Shown piece by piece: positions 1 through 9,113 of a stretch of DNA of 64,000 nucleotides. The notes beneath the pieces were generated by a model. That model did not search any database. It was not told the origin of the DNA and worked only from the letters and a program-made list of their open reading frames with translations. Origin of the DNA: Gluconobacter albidus. Its GTDB lineage: Bacteria; Pseudomonadota; Alphaproteobacteria; Acetobacterales; Acetobacteraceae. The translations under genes and the position numbers were made by a program. Every line of letters starts with the position of its first letter. Positions within the stretch are counted from its first letter, which is position 1. Location: positions 110,561-174,560 of the forward strand of contig NZ_BEWL01000007.1 of assembly GCF_002723915.1 (NCBI RefSeq). Reading direction: 5' to 3'.

Positions 1-1225
1 GATCGGTTCTGGCCGCGCGCCAGGACGGATAGAGCGTCGCCAGAAGCGAGAGAGCCAGAGACATTCCGATCACTTCCCACACCTGAGACCACACCAGTTT
101 CGCGGGCAGACGCTCCAGAAAATAAACTTCCGGGTTAAACAGGTTGGTTCCGGTCAGCGACTGCAGCCACTGACGGATTCGTTCGATGTTCAGCGCAAAA
201 GCAATTCCCAGCGCAGATCCCGCCACGGTTCCCACAATCCCGACAGACGCACCGCACATGAGGAAAATCCGCATGATGGCACCCCGGCTCGCTCCAAGCG
301 TCCGCAGCACCGCGATATCCCGCGTCTTGTCCTTGACCATCATGATGAGAGACGAAATCACGTTGAACGCAGCCACCAGAATGATGAGCGTCAGGATCAG
401 GAACATGACGTTCTGCTCGACCGTCACCGCATCCAGAAAACCGTTGGCGCTCTGGGTCCAGTCCAGTACCCGCAGGCGCGGATCTTCCAGACGCTCGGCA
501 ATCGCCTTGCGCGTCGGCTGGACATTGGACGGATCATCCGTCGAAACCTGAATGAGGGAAACAGCTGAAGATCCCAGCATCAGGAATTTCTGTGCGGCAG
601 GCAGCGGCATCAGGACGATGCTGGAATTGTAATCGTTCCAGTTCGCGTCGAAAATGACGGCCACATGATAGGTTTTGACCCGTGGCATTGTTCCGAACGG
701 CGTGGCCTGCCCGTCTGGCGACAGAAGCGTGATCGGAGAACCGATCGACAGCCCGGCCCGATCAGCCATCGTCGTGCCGATCGCAACCGCATCGTCACCC
801 GTGAAATTGTTCAGGCTTCCAGCAATGATCCCGCTGCTCAGCGCCGTCCAGTCCCGCAGAGACTGCTGGGACACGCCCTGCATTTCCGCTCCGGACGAGA
901 AGCGTCCCGCTTCTACCAGAACAGTACCCTGCGCCATGGGGATGACGGATTTTACACCCGGAACCTGCCGGATGGCGGCCACGTCGTTTTCATAAACCTC
1001 GATAGGACGCCCGTAGCCATACACGGTCAGATCCCCGTGCAGCCCGAGGATACGCCCCATCAGGTCGGCCTTGAAACCGTTCATCACCGACATGACGATG
1101 ATGAGCGTCGCCACTCCGAGCGCAATCCCGATCAGGGAGAAAATGGCGATGATCGAGGCGAAACGCTCGCCACGGCGGGCACGGAGATATCGTCCCGCCA
1201 CCATACGCTCGAAGCGGCCGAACAT
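1..1225 (-). CDS. lolC: Lipoprotein-releasing ABC permease LolC/LolE (3' end outside window)
   Basis: Inner-membrane permease of the LolCDE complex, which extracts outer-membrane lipoproteins and passes them to LolA. The first 408 codons are visible. A short cytoplasmic N-terminus ([18 protein letters not shown]) leads into one membrane segment at about residues 22-48, then a large periplasmic region, then a second hydrophobic block (about 268-295) and further helices, the FtsX/MacB-like layout of the family. The start codon overlaps the stop of proS (TGATG), so translation is probably coupled. The proS-lolC order is common in alphaproteobacteria, where lolD usually follows. LolC and LolE cannot be told apart from this fragment. 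The 3' end lies beyond position 1. Confidence 0.9.
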   Translation of the reverse strand, partial: MFGRFERMVAGRYLRARRGERFASIIAIFSLIGIALGVATLIIVMSVMNGFKADLMGRILGLHGDLTVYGYGRPIEVYENDVAAIRQVPGVKSVIPMAQGTVLVEAGRFSSGAEMQGVSQQSLRDWTALSSGIIAGSLNNFTGDDAVAIGTTMADRAGLSIGSPITLLSPDGQATPFGTMPRVKTYHVAVIFDANWNDYNSSIVLMPLPAAQKFLMLGSSAVSLIQVSTDDPSNVQPTRKAIAERLEDPRLRVLDWTQSANGFLDAVTVEQNVMFLILTLIILVAAFNVISSLIMMVKDKTRDIAVLRTLGASRGAIMRIFLMCGASVGIVGTVAGSALGIAFALNIERIRQWLQSLTGTNLFNPEVYFLERLPAKLVWSQVWEVIGMSLALSLLATLYPSWRAARTD

Positions 1226-2541
1226 CAGGCGGCTCCGATTTTGGCCAGAGCATCCTCGACCGACAGCTCAAACCGCTCGCCCGTGGCGCGCTGCTTGAGT
1301 TCGACCTTGCCTTCCTTGGCGCCCCGCGGCCCGACGATGATCTGCCAGGGATGTCCCATCAGATCCGCATCGTTGAACTTCACACCCGCACGGTCTGAAC
1401 GATCATCATACAGCAGGCTCTCAGGATCGGTGCCGTAGATGCTCTCACAGATCGCATCGCAGGCTTCATCACCCTGACGCAGATTCAGGATTGCGGCCCG
1501 ATACGGTGCGACGGATGCAGGCCAGATGATGCCGGCATCATCATGCGACGCCTCGATGATCGCACCGACCAGACGTGACACGCCGATACCGTAGGAACCC
1601 ATCTGCGGATGGAACGACGCCCCGTCAGAGCCGATCACTTCAATGCCCATCGATTCCGTATACTTCGTACCGAAATAGAAGATGTGACCGACTTCGATCC
1701 CCCGGCCTTCGCGCTTGCGCTCATCCGGAATTTTGGCCCATTCGGCTTCGTCGTGCTTTTCGTCCGTTGCCGCATAATGATCTGTCACAGTTGAGAAGAA
1801 CGTGGCGAGGCTTTCAGCGTCATCACAATCGACCGGACGACCCAGCCAGTCCTGTTCCTCAAGAGCCGCGTCGAAGAACACGCCGCTTTCACCCGTTGGG
1901 GCAAGAACGAGGAATTCGTGGCTCAGATCGCCGCCGATTGGTCCCGTATCGGCCACCATTGGTACGGCCCGAACACCCAGACGCTGGAAGATGCGCAGAT
2001 AGGACAACATCATCCGGCGATAGCTGGCGACGGCATCCTCGTATGTCGCATCGAAGGAATAGGCATCCTTCATCAGGAATTCGCGCCCACGCATCACACC
2101 GAAACGGGGCCGCACCTCGTCACGGAACTTCCACTGGATGTGATAAAGCGCCTTGGGCAGATCCTTGTAGGACTTCACGGACGCTCCGAAGATGTCCGTG
2201 ATCATTTCCTCGTTCGTCGGCCCGTACAGCAGATCACGGCCATGACGGTCCTGAACCCGGAGCATTTCCGGACCATAAGCGTCATAACGCCCCGAGCGAC
2301 GCCACAGATCAGCGGACTGCAGCGTCGGCATCAGGACTTCCTGTGCACCGATAGCATCCTGCTCTTCGCGGACGATCTGCTCGATATTGCGCAGAACCCG
2401 CAGGCCTGCCGGCAGCCAGGCGTAGATGCCCGAAGAGGTCTGGCGCACAAGGCCAGCCCGCAGCATCAGGCGGTGAGACGCGATCTGCGCCTCGGCCGGA
2501 ACTTCCTTCAGCGTGGGCTGAAAGGCTTTCGTCAAACGCAT
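1225..2541 (-). CDS. proS: Prolyl-tRNA synthetase, short alphaproteobacterial form
   Basis: Class II aminoacyl-tRNA synthetase that charges tRNA-Pro with proline in the cytosol. At 438 residues it is the short bacterial form. The tRNA ligase motif 2 ([17 protein letters not shown], residues 139-155) and motif 3 ([16 protein letters not shown], near residue 335) are intact. There is no room for the roughly 180-residue INS editing domain found between motifs 2 and 3 in E. coli ProS, so clearance of Ala-tRNA-Pro must rely on a free-standing deacylase elsewhere (inference from the family). The C-terminal anticodon-binding domain follows. It starts 12 bp after rnj and overlaps lolC, giving a tight rnj-proS-lolC run. 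Confidence 0.97.
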   Translation of the reverse strand: MRLTKAFQPTLKEVPAEAQIASHRLMLRAGLVRQTSSGIYAWLPAGLRVLRNIEQIVREEQDAIGAQEVLMPTLQSADLWRRSGRYDAYGPEMLRVQDRHGRDLLYGPTNEEMITDIFGASVKSYKDLPKALYHIQWKFRDEVRPRFGVMRGREFLMKDAYSFDATYEDAVASYRRMMLSYLRIFQRLGVRAVPMVADTGPIGGDLSHEFLVLAPTGESGVFFDAALEEQDWLGRPVDCDDAESLATFFSTVTDHYAATDEKHDEAEWAKIPDERKREGRGIEVGHIFYFGTKYTESMGIEVIGSDGASFHPQMGSYGIGVSRLVGAIIEASHDDAGIIWPASVAPYRAAILNLRQGDEACDAICESIYGTDPESLLYDDRSDRAGVKFNDADLMGHPWQIIVGPRGAKEGKVELKQRATGERFELSVEDALAKIGAA

Positions 2542-2553
2542 GTGTTACTTCTC

Positions 2554-4212
2554 TCAGACGCGCAGCAGATGAACATCGACAAGCGGGCGCTTCTGAAGTT
2601 TGCGCCCCAGAGCACGACGCAGGGCCGTTTTGGCCGCATCCCGGAAGGCTGCGTCGTCCTGACGCAGTTCGTCGGGGATCTGGTCGATGGAGTCGGCAAA
2701 TTCCTCCTGGATCCGGATGCTTTCGGGATCGTCGGATTCCAGAAGACCCGGTGCACTGATCTTCGGCTCGCCAATGACATAACCTTCGTCATCGACGGCA
2801 AAGCTGGCCAGCACGATGCCGTTGAACAGCATCTTGCGACGCGCAGCCAGAACACCACCCGTCATGGGCAGCAGACGGCCCCCGTCCAGGGCCAGACGGC
2901 CCGTCGGCGCCGTATCAACAACCTTCACCTCGCCCGGTGAAAGGTTCAGGATATCGCCATCTTCCAGCAGGATCGGTTCGGAACCCATTTCATGCGCCAG
3001 TGCGGCATGGGCCGTCAGGTGACGCCATTCGCCATGGGTCGGGATGCTGTATTTCGGACGAACGATCCGATAGAGCGTGCGGATATCTTCGCTAGTCGCA
3101 TGACCGGACGTGTGGACCTTCGCATCCTTGTCCGTCAGGACTGTCACGCCACGACGCGACAGATTGTCCTGCACGGCCATGACGGCCTGTTCGTTGCCCG
3201 GGATCATCCGCGAGCTGTAAATCACCGTGTCGCCTTCACCGAGAGCGATGTTCGGATGCGTGTCGGACGCAATCCGAGACAGGGCCGAGCGCGGCTCACC
3301 CTGACTGCCCGTGATGATCATCAGCAGGCTGTCATCATCCACGTCCCGCGCATCCTGCTCGGTCAGGAATGGTGGCAGGTCCTGAAAATAACCGCACTCA
3401 CGCGCCGCCGTCTCAAGGTTGCGCAGCGAACGGCCGACGATCATGACTACACGTCCCGAAGCCTGGGCCGCCTTGGCGATGCTCTCGACGCGCGCCACGT
3501 TACTGGCAAAGCACGTCACGGCAATGCGGCCTTCCAGCCCCATGATCAGATCCGTCAGGCCCTTGCGGACGTCTGCTTCGGATTCAGACTTACCCGGCTT
3601 GAGCACATTGGTGCTGTCGCCGACCATGGCCAGAACGCCTTCGTCACCCAGCTTGCCGAACGTTTCGAGATCCGTCACCGGGCCAACCAGCGGGTTCTCG
3701 TCCAGCTTCCAGTCACCCGTATGCACGATCAGGCCATGCGGCGTTCGCAGTGCCACCGCCTGCGCCTCGGCGACGGAATGCGTCACGGAAACGAACTGAA
3801 GATCGAACGGCCCCACCTCAAAGCGCGAAGCCGGACGGATGACGTGGATCTTCACCTGGTTGTTCAGATGCGCTTCCTGCAACTTACGCCGCAGAACGGC
3901 AGCCGCGAACGGCGTTGCGTAAACCGGGCAACGCAGATACGGCCACAGATGCGCCACCGCACCCAGATGGTCTTCATGCGCATGCGTAATCACCAGACCA
4001 CACAGGTCCCGCGCGCGATCCGCAATAAAGGTCGGGTCCGGCATCAGCACTTCGGCCTCAGGTGTGTCGTTGCCCGAAAACCCGATACCGCAGTCAATGG
4101 CAAGCCAGGTGTCGCGACCGTTCTTCGTGAGGCAGTAGAGATTGAAATTCATGCCGATCTCGCCCGTCCCGCCCAAGGGCAGGAAAGACAGACCGTCCGG
4201 TTTTTCCGTCAT
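2554..4212 (-). CDS. rnj: Ribonuclease J
   Basis: Metallo-beta-lactamase/beta-CASP ribonuclease with 5'-3' exo- and endonuclease activity in mRNA decay and RNA maturation. The zinc-binding signature HAHEDH is at residues 77-82, preceded by the family N-terminus LPLGGTGEIGMN. Later metal and beta-CASP motifs (HTGDWKLDE, SGHAT, PTHGEWRH) are visible, and 552 residues is a normal length. It sits between coaX (40 bp upstream) and proS (12 bp downstream), the same neighbourhood as in many alphaproteobacteria, which points to co-transcription. The N-terminus agrees with the family, so the start is probably right. Confidence 0.96.
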   Translation of the reverse strand: MTEKPDGLSFLPLGGTGEIGMNFNLYCLTKNGRDTWLAIDCGIGFSGNDTPEAEVLMPDPTFIADRARDLCGLVITHAHEDHLGAVAHLWPYLRCPVYATPFAAAVLRRKLQEAHLNNQVKIHVIRPASRFEVGPFDLQFVSVTHSVAEAQAVALRTPHGLIVHTGDWKLDENPLVGPVTDLETFGKLGDEGVLAMVGDSTNVLKPGKSESEADVRKGLTDLIMGLEGRIAVTCFASNVARVESIAKAAQASGRVVMIVGRSLRNLETAARECGYFQDLPPFLTEQDARDVDDDSLLMIITGSQGEPRSALSRIASDTHPNIALGEGDTVIYSSRMIPGNEQAVMAVQDNLSRRGVTVLTDKDAKVHTSGHATSEDIRTLYRIVRPKYSIPTHGEWRHLTAHAALAHEMGSEPILLEDGDILNLSPGEVKVVDTAPTGRLALDGGRLLPMTGGVLAARRKMLFNGIVLASFAVDDEGYVIGEPKISAPGLLESDDPESIRIQEEFADSIDQIPDELRQDDAAFRDAAKTALRRALGRKLQKRPLVDVHLLRV

Positions 4213-4252
4213 GATTGTTCCTTACAGATGCGATATAAAATTAAAGCGAGAG

Positions 4253-5065
4253 TCATTGCCCAGCGCCCTGTGGGCGCTCAGGGGAATAGGAAAGGGGCGG
4301 ACCCGTATTGCGGTCGGCCAGAAGGCGCAGGCCATCCAGTGTCAGATCAGGCGCCAGCACATCAAAAAGCGGCGTTCCCTCAGAGAACAGTGGAGCCAGA
4401 CCGCCCGTTGCGATCACAGTCGGTTTTGCGTCCATTTCATCGGAAATACGACGGATCAATCCTTCAACCAGGCCGACATAGCCCCAGAACAGACCAGAGC
4501 GCATCGCAACGCTCGTGTTGCGGCCAATCGCCGTTGAAGGACGTCCGATGCTCATACGTGGCAGTCGCGCCGCAGCACGATGCAGCGCATCAATCGACAG
4601 GTTCACACCCGGAGCAATAGCGCCCCCACAGAACTGGCCTGCCGTATTGACCACATCGAACGTCGTCGCAGTGCCAAAATCAACAACGATCAGAGGCGTG
4701 CCATAAATTTCACGTCCTGCCAGACCGTTCAGACGCCGGTCGGCACCCAATTCGTTCGGATTTTCCACAAGAACGTCGATCCCCCAGTCCAGCCTTGCAT
4801 TGGCGACAAGAGGCACGACATCCAGCCATTCACGACAGAACCGACGGAGTTCATACAGGGCAACGGGAACAACGGTCCCGATGATGGCGCGGCTGACCTT
4901 TGAGGCATCCAGACCTACCCGGTCAAAAAGCGTCAGAAGCCACGCCGCATATTCATCCGCTGTCCGTGCTTCATTCGTCGAGATTCGCCATTGCCCGAGC
5001 CACGACTTCCCGTCGTGTACAGCGAACACGATGTTGGTGTTTCCAGCATCAATGACGAGAAGCAC
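4253..5065 (-). CDS. coaX: Type III pantothenate kinase
   Basis: Phosphorylates pantothenate, the first step of coenzyme A synthesis. This is the feedback-resistant type III enzyme of the ASKHA fold. The phosphate-1 motif DAGNTN is at residues 6-11, followed by [10 protein letters not shown] and [10 protein letters not shown], which match the family's pantothenate- and phosphate-binding segments. Its 270 residues are typical. It lies 16 bp downstream of birA and 40 bp upstream of rnj. The birA-coaX pairing is widespread in alphaproteobacteria and places two cofactor genes together. Confidence 0.96.
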   Translation of the reverse strand: MLLVIDAGNTNIVFAVHDGKSWLGQWRISTNEARTADEYAAWLLTLFDRVGLDASKVSRAIIGTVVPVALYELRRFCREWLDVVPLVANARLDWGIDVLVENPNELGADRRLNGLAGREIYGTPLIVVDFGTATTFDVVNTAGQFCGGAIAPGVNLSIDALHRAAARLPRMSIGRPSTAIGRNTSVAMRSGLFWGYVGLVEGLIRRISDEMDAKPTVIATGGLAPLFSEGTPLFDVLAPDLTLDGLRLLADRNTGPPLSYSPERPQGAGQ

Positions 5066-5081
5066 GTTGCGGTCCGGTCCT

Positions 5082-5813
5082 TCAGTCCAGCAGGATATCG
5101 CCGGTTACAACCGGAATGGTTTCACCGTTGGGAAGGGTCAGCAGCAGGCGTCCCTGCGCGTCGAGCCCTGAAAACGAACCTGTAATATAGGTTTCACAAC
5201 CCTGAACCGCAAGCCGCGACCCGACAGGGTGCGCGCGGGCCAGCCACGCCGCCCGGATCGGTGCAAACCCCTGCTTTGCCAGAATGGCGGTCCAGCGCTC
5301 GATCTGCGCGACCAGAATTTCACCAAATGCTTTCGCAGACGGTACGGCAGTTTTTTCAGAAAGCGCCGCAAGACTGCGACCAAGGATCTCGGGGGCCTGC
5401 GTCAGATTGGCTCCGATTCCCACTACAACCCACGGCATGCTCTGCGGGCCTCCCGTCTCAATCAGGACACCAGCCATCTTCCGACCATCCAGCAAAAGGT
5501 CGTTTGGCCATTTCACCATGAAAGGCGTAGGCCCCACAGTTGCGGGACAGAAATGCATGGCGGTCTCGTACAAAGTAACCGCGGCAAGAAATGGAAGAGC
5601 TGCTATGAACGTCGCAGGATCAACGGGCCGGAACAGGAGCGAGATCGCAAGGTTCCCACCCGGATCAGTCCAGGTTCGTCCGCGTGTACCGCGCCCTGAT
5701 GTCTGGGAAAAAGCCTGAACAGCCAGATATTCCGGCTCACCCGCTTCAGCTCTGATTTTACACAGATCGGAAGTGGAGCCGAGCGTTTCATGGTATTCGA
5801 AACGCCAATTCAT
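5082..5813 (-). CDS. birA: Biotin--[acetyl-CoA-carboxylase] ligase, monofunctional
   Basis: Attaches biotin to the carrier lysine of biotin-dependent carboxylases such as AccB. The biotinyl-AMP motif GRGTRGRTW lies near residue 40 and the lysine motif [19 protein letters not shown] near residues 104-122. The protein begins directly with the catalytic domain ([16 protein letters not shown]) and lacks the N-terminal winged helix of E. coli BirA, so it should not act as a repressor. The gene begins 19 bp after the 3' end of tRNA-Val, where many alphaproteobacteria have the last nuo genes. Confidence 0.95.
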   Translation of the reverse strand: MNWRFEYHETLGSTSDLCKIRAEAGEPEYLAVQAFSQTSGRGTRGRTWTDPGGNLAISLLFRPVDPATFIAALPFLAAVTLYETAMHFCPATVGPTPFMVKWPNDLLLDGRKMAGVLIETGGPQSMPWVVVGIGANLTQAPEILGRSLAALSEKTAVPSAKAFGEILVAQIERWTAILAKQGFAPIRAAWLARAHPVGSRLAVQGCETYITGSFSGLDAQGRLLLTLPNGETIPVVTGDILLD

Positions 5814-5832
5814 GGCTGCATAGTATTCATGA

Positions 5833-5907
5833 TGGTGGGCGATGACGGGATTGAACCGCCGACCCTCTCGGTGTAAACGAGACGCTCTACCGCTGAGCTA
5901 ATCGCCC
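5833..5907 (-). tRNA. tRNA-Val (anticodon UAC)
   Basis: On the minus strand a full cloverleaf can be drawn: acceptor GGGCGAT pairing with ATCGCCC, D-arm GCTCAGCGGTAGAGC, anticodon stem TCTCG/CGAGA around loop TTTACAC with anticodon TAC, and T-arm GGCGGTTCAATCCCGTC. Discriminator A is followed by an encoded CCA (5833-5835). It reads GUA and other GUN valine codons. It lies between hup and birA. Confidence 0.96.
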
Positions 5908-5933
5908 TCAGAATGTTTGTGAGGTCTATATAC

Positions 5934-5969
5934 ACGGTTCCGGATGGCGGTAAAGCCACCCGGAACCGT
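5934..5969 (-). terminator. Hairpin between hup and tRNA-Val
   Basis: Arms ACGGTTCCGG and CCGGAACCGT (10 bp, perfect) enclose an inner 4-bp stem (TGGC/GCCA). It lies 13 bp downstream of the hup stop codon. In the hup direction no T-run follows, while TTTT follows on the plus strand. It may end the hup transcript inefficiently or stabilise its 3' end. I treat it as a candidate terminator only. Confidence 0.45.
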
Positions 5970-5982
5970 TTTGTGAGCTTTC

Positions 5983-6267
5983 TCAGCTCACGGCGTCCTT
6001 CAGACCCTTGCCCGGCTTGAAGCGGACAGAGGTGGATGCCGGAATGTCGATCTCTTCGCCCGTACGCGGGTTGCGGCCCTTGGCAGCCTTACGCGTTGCG
6101 GTCACAAAGCTGCCGAAGCCGACGAGACGGACTTCCTGCTTCTTGGCAAGCGTCGCTTCGATCGTGCTGAACACCGCATCGACAACTTCGCTAGCCTTGG
6201 CCTTCGGAAGATCGGCAGCGTCTGCAACGGCGGCGATCAGTTCCTGCTTGTTGAGGGGCTTCTCCAT
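5983..6267 (-). CDS. hup: DNA-binding protein HU
   Basis: Small nucleoid protein of the HU/IHF family that bends DNA as a dimer. The DNA-binding arm signature GRNPRTGEEIDIPAS lies near residues 64-78, preceded by VGFGSF, and 94 residues is standard. Bases in the arm and the lack of extra terminal sequence favour HU over IHF; both IHF subunits are encoded elsewhere in this window. It follows lon in the same direction, a pairing seen across proteobacteria (lon-hupB). The spacing of about 140 bp with a hairpin suggests its own promoter. Confidence 0.96.
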   Translation of the reverse strand: MEKPLNKQELIAAVADAADLPKAKASEVVDAVFSTIEATLAKKQEVRLVGFGSFVTATRKAAKGRNPRTGEEIDIPASTSVRFKPGKGLKDAVS

Positions 6268-6291
6268 GATGTGCCTTTCTGGTGTTAGAGG

Positions 6292-6330
6292 GCCTGAGCC
6301 GGGCTCTGGTGAGTCCCTTCTGGCTCAGGC
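6292..6330 (-). other. Inverted repeat in lon-hup intergenic region
   Basis: Arms GCCTGAGCC and GGCTCAGGC (9 bp, perfect) flank a 21-base loop, 24 bp upstream of the hup start and 78 bp after the lon stop. No T-run follows in either direction. It could be a weak lon terminator, an RNA leader structure of hup, or an operator. The role is not resolved. Confidence 0.35.
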
Positions 6331-6408
6331 GCCTTGTTCGATCTGCGGCCGCACTATGAAGCGGATTTTGCCCGCGTCAACTGTCAGAATCGCAGAAGAT
6401 CATCCGTG

Positions 6409-8961
6409 TTAGTGGGGAAGTGCCTGCGGAGCCGCTTTATCCACCGTTATTTCACTGATCGGATCAACATTTTCATCCCATTCAATGGCTTCCGGCATAC
6501 GAGTCAGCGCAATCTTGAGCACCTCATCCACATGGCTCACCGGAATGATCTTGAGCGCATGACGGACATTGTCCGGCACCTCCGCGAGATCCTTCTCGTT
6601 GTCCCTGGGGATCAGGACCGTCTTGATTCCAGCCCGCAGGGCCGCGAGCAGCTTCTCCTTGAGTCCCCCAATCTCCAGAACCCGGCCCCTCAGGGTGATC
6701 TCACCCGTCATGGCCACATCCCTGCGGATGGGGATCTGCGTCATGATGCTCACCAGGGACGTCGCAAGCGCAATACCGGCGGACGGACCATCCTTGGGGG
6801 TCGCACCTTCAGGAAGATGGATATGGATGTCCCTCTTCTCGAACAGCGGCGGCCGGATTCCGAAATCCTGGGCCCGCGAGCGGACATAGGAGAGCGCGGC
6901 AGAAATGCTTTCCTGCATGACTTCGCCGAGCTTGCCGGTCTGCTTGACGTTCCCCTTGCCCGGAACCATCACGCTTTCAATTGTCAGGATCTCGCCACCA
7001 ACCTGCGTCCAGGCCAGGCCTGTCACGACGCCGACCATATCTTCCGTCTCGGTCTCACCATGACGGAAACGGCGGACGCCCGCATATTTCTCGAGATTTG
7101 CCGGAGTGATCTCGACATGACTAACGCCGGTCGTGATGATTTCCTTGACCGTTTTGCGCGCCAGCTTGGCAAGCTCACGCTCAAGATTTCGCACACCGGC
7201 TTCCCGGGTATACGCCCGAATAAGTTCACGGATCGTATCATCCGTAACCGTCCACTCACCAGGCTTGAGATTATGTGCTTCGGCCTGCTTGCCCAGAAGA
7301 TGACGGCGCGCGATCTGCACTTTCTCATCTTCGGTATAGCCGGACAGGTTGATGATCTCCATGCGATCCAGCAGCGGCTGGGGCATGTTCAGACTGTTGG
7401 CCGTCGTGACAAACATCACATCCGACAGATCATAATCCACCTCAAGATAATGATCGGCGAACGTAGCGTTCTGTTCCGGATCCAGCACCTCAAGCAGCGC
7501 CGAGGACGGATCACCACGCCAGTCGGCACCCAGCTTGTCGATCTCGTCGAGCAGGAACAGCGGATTGGACGTCCGCGCCTTCTTCATGCCCTGAATGATC
7601 TTACCCGGCATGGAGCCGATATATGTCCGTCGATGACCACGGATTTCGGATTCATCGCGAACCCCACCCAGTGACATACGGATATAGTTACGGCCCGTCG
7701 CCTTGGCGATGGAGCGTGCCAGAGAGGTTTTACCCACGCCCGGAGGCCCGACAAGACACAGAATTGGCCCCTTGAGCTTCTGCGAACGCGTCTGCACTGC
7801 AAGATACTCAAGGATCCGCTCCTTGACCTTTTCCAGACCGTAATGCTCGGCTTCCAGCACATCTTCAGCATGCTGGAACTCGCGTGTGATCTTTGAACGC
7901 TTCTTCCAGGGAATTCCCAGAAGCCAATCGAGATAGTTGCGGACAACCGTGCTCTCGGCCGACATCGGGCTCATGCCACGCAGCTTCTTCAGCTCGGCAT
8001 GGGCCTTTTCCTTGGCTTCACGACTCAGGCGGGTCTTGTTGATCTTTTCCTCAAGCTCGGAATTCTCATCCTTACCATCCTCGCCCTCCCCGAGTTCCTT
8101 CTGGATGGCCTTGAGCTGCTCGTTCAGGTAGTACTCGCGCTGGGTCTTCTCCATCTGCCGCTTCACGCGGTTGCGGATGCGCTTCTCGACCTGAAGAACA
8201 CCGATTTCCGTCTCGATATGCGCGAAAACCTGTTCCAGACGACGCGCAGGCGAAGCAGTTTCAAGAATTTCCTGCTTTTCGGAAATCTTGAGATTCAGAT
8301 GGCTCGCAATCGTGTCAGCCAGCTTGGAAACACCCTCGATCTGGTTGATCGAGACCATGACTTCCGGCGGAATTTTCTTGTTGAGCTTGATATACTGTTC
8401 GAACTGCGAAACCGTTGAGCGGCTCAGCGCCTCAATTTCGCTTCCCGGCGCCGCATCAACGGCCTCTTCGGGAATTTCCTCGATTTCAGCTTCGAAATGA
8501 CCATCCACATCGAACAGACGCGTGATGTGCACACGACGCGTCCCCTCGACCAGAACCTTGACGGTCCCGTCCGGCAGCTTCAGCAGCTGGAGGATCGTCG
8601 AGACCGTCCCGTAGCGGTAGATATCGTCGACCGAAGGATCGTCCAGCGAGACGTCTTTCTGCGCCACAAGCAGGATCTGCTTGCTTTCACGGGTCACGGT
8701 TTCCAGCGCCTTCACCGACTTTTCACGCCCGACAAACAGCGGCACGATCATGTGGGGGAAGACCACGATATTGCGCAATGGCAGAACAGCCATCACATCG
8801 TGGCACACAGGCTCCTGTACGGTTTCCGCCACAACAGGCGCCGCAGTTTTGCGAGGCTTGCGAACGGCTTTCTTTGGAGCCGCCACTGGCGTTTCGGCAA
8901 CAACCACGTCATCCGTTTTTTTCGTCCGGCGACGGGTTTTCGGCTTGGTATCGTCAGTCAT
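6409..8961 (-). CDS. lon: ATP-dependent protease Lon
   Basis: Cytosolic AAA+ serine protease that degrades damaged and short-lived regulatory proteins. The LON substrate-binding domain starts at about residue 57 (MAVLPLRNIVVFPHM). Next come the AAA+ module with Walker A GPPGVGKT (near residue 405) and Walker B FLLDEIDK, then the peptidase domain with catalytic Ser in PKDGPSAG and the Lys further on. Residues 1-50 are an unusual basic, Ala/Pro-rich extension (MTDDTKPKTRRRTKKTDD). The long start is kept because a strong Shine-Dalgarno (CTGGAG) precedes it. It sits between clpX and hup, as in many alphaproteobacteria. Confidence 0.97.
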   Translation of the reverse strand: MTDDTKPKTRRRTKKTDDVVVAETPVAAPKKAVRKPRKTAAPVVAETVQEPVCHDVMAVLPLRNIVVFPHMIVPLFVGREKSVKALETVTRESKQILLVAQKDVSLDDPSVDDIYRYGTVSTILQLLKLPDGTVKVLVEGTRRVHITRLFDVDGHFEAEIEEIPEEAVDAAPGSEIEALSRSTVSQFEQYIKLNKKIPPEVMVSINQIEGVSKLADTIASHLNLKISEKQEILETASPARRLEQVFAHIETEIGVLQVEKRIRNRVKRQMEKTQREYYLNEQLKAIQKELGEGEDGKDENSELEEKINKTRLSREAKEKAHAELKKLRGMSPMSAESTVVRNYLDWLLGIPWKKRSKITREFQHAEDVLEAEHYGLEKVKERILEYLAVQTRSQKLKGPILCLVGPPGVGKTSLARSIAKATGRNYIRMSLGGVRDESEIRGHRRTYIGSMPGKIIQGMKKARTSNPLFLLDEIDKLGADWRGDPSSALLEVLDPEQNATFADHYLEVDYDLSDVMFVTTANSLNMPQPLLDRMEIINLSGYTEDEKVQIARRHLLGKQAEAHNLKPGEWTVTDDTIRELIRAYTREAGVRNLERELAKLARKTVKEIITTGVSHVEITPANLEKYAGVRRFRHGETETEDMVGVVTGLAWTQVGGEILTIESVMVPGKGNVKQTGKLGEVMQESISAALSYVRSRAQDFGIRPPLFEKRDIHIHLPEGATPKDGPSAGIALATSLVSIMTQIPIRRDVAMTGEITLRGRVLEIGGLKEKLLAALRAGIKTVLIPRDNEKDLAEVPDNVRHALKIIPVSHVDEVLKIALTRMPEAIEWDENVDPISEITVDKAAPQALPH

Positions 8962-9029
8962 TCACTTGATCTCCAGAGGGACGATCTTGCGATGCCAACC
9001 TGCCTTGCAGCGCCAGCATCGCATCTCTT

Positions 9030-9048
9030 TCATGCCTGAGAGGCATGA
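9030..9048. promoter_or_regulatory. Palindrome upstream of lon
   Basis: TCATGCCT-GAG-AGGCATGA is a perfect 8-bp inverted repeat about 70 bp before the lon start codon. The position suits an operator or a leader hairpin. It does not match the CIRCE element. No clear -35/-10 pair was found next to it. Confidence 0.3.
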
Positions 9049-9113
9049 ATTGGGACAACCTCAGTCAGTTATGTCGAAACCCGGAAGCTCCGACACAAGA
9101 GCCGAAACCATTT

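Noticed and set aside
2992..4620. A 542-codon plus-strand frame opposite rnj and coaX
   Set aside because: It spans two well-supported genes on the other strand and has no family signature.
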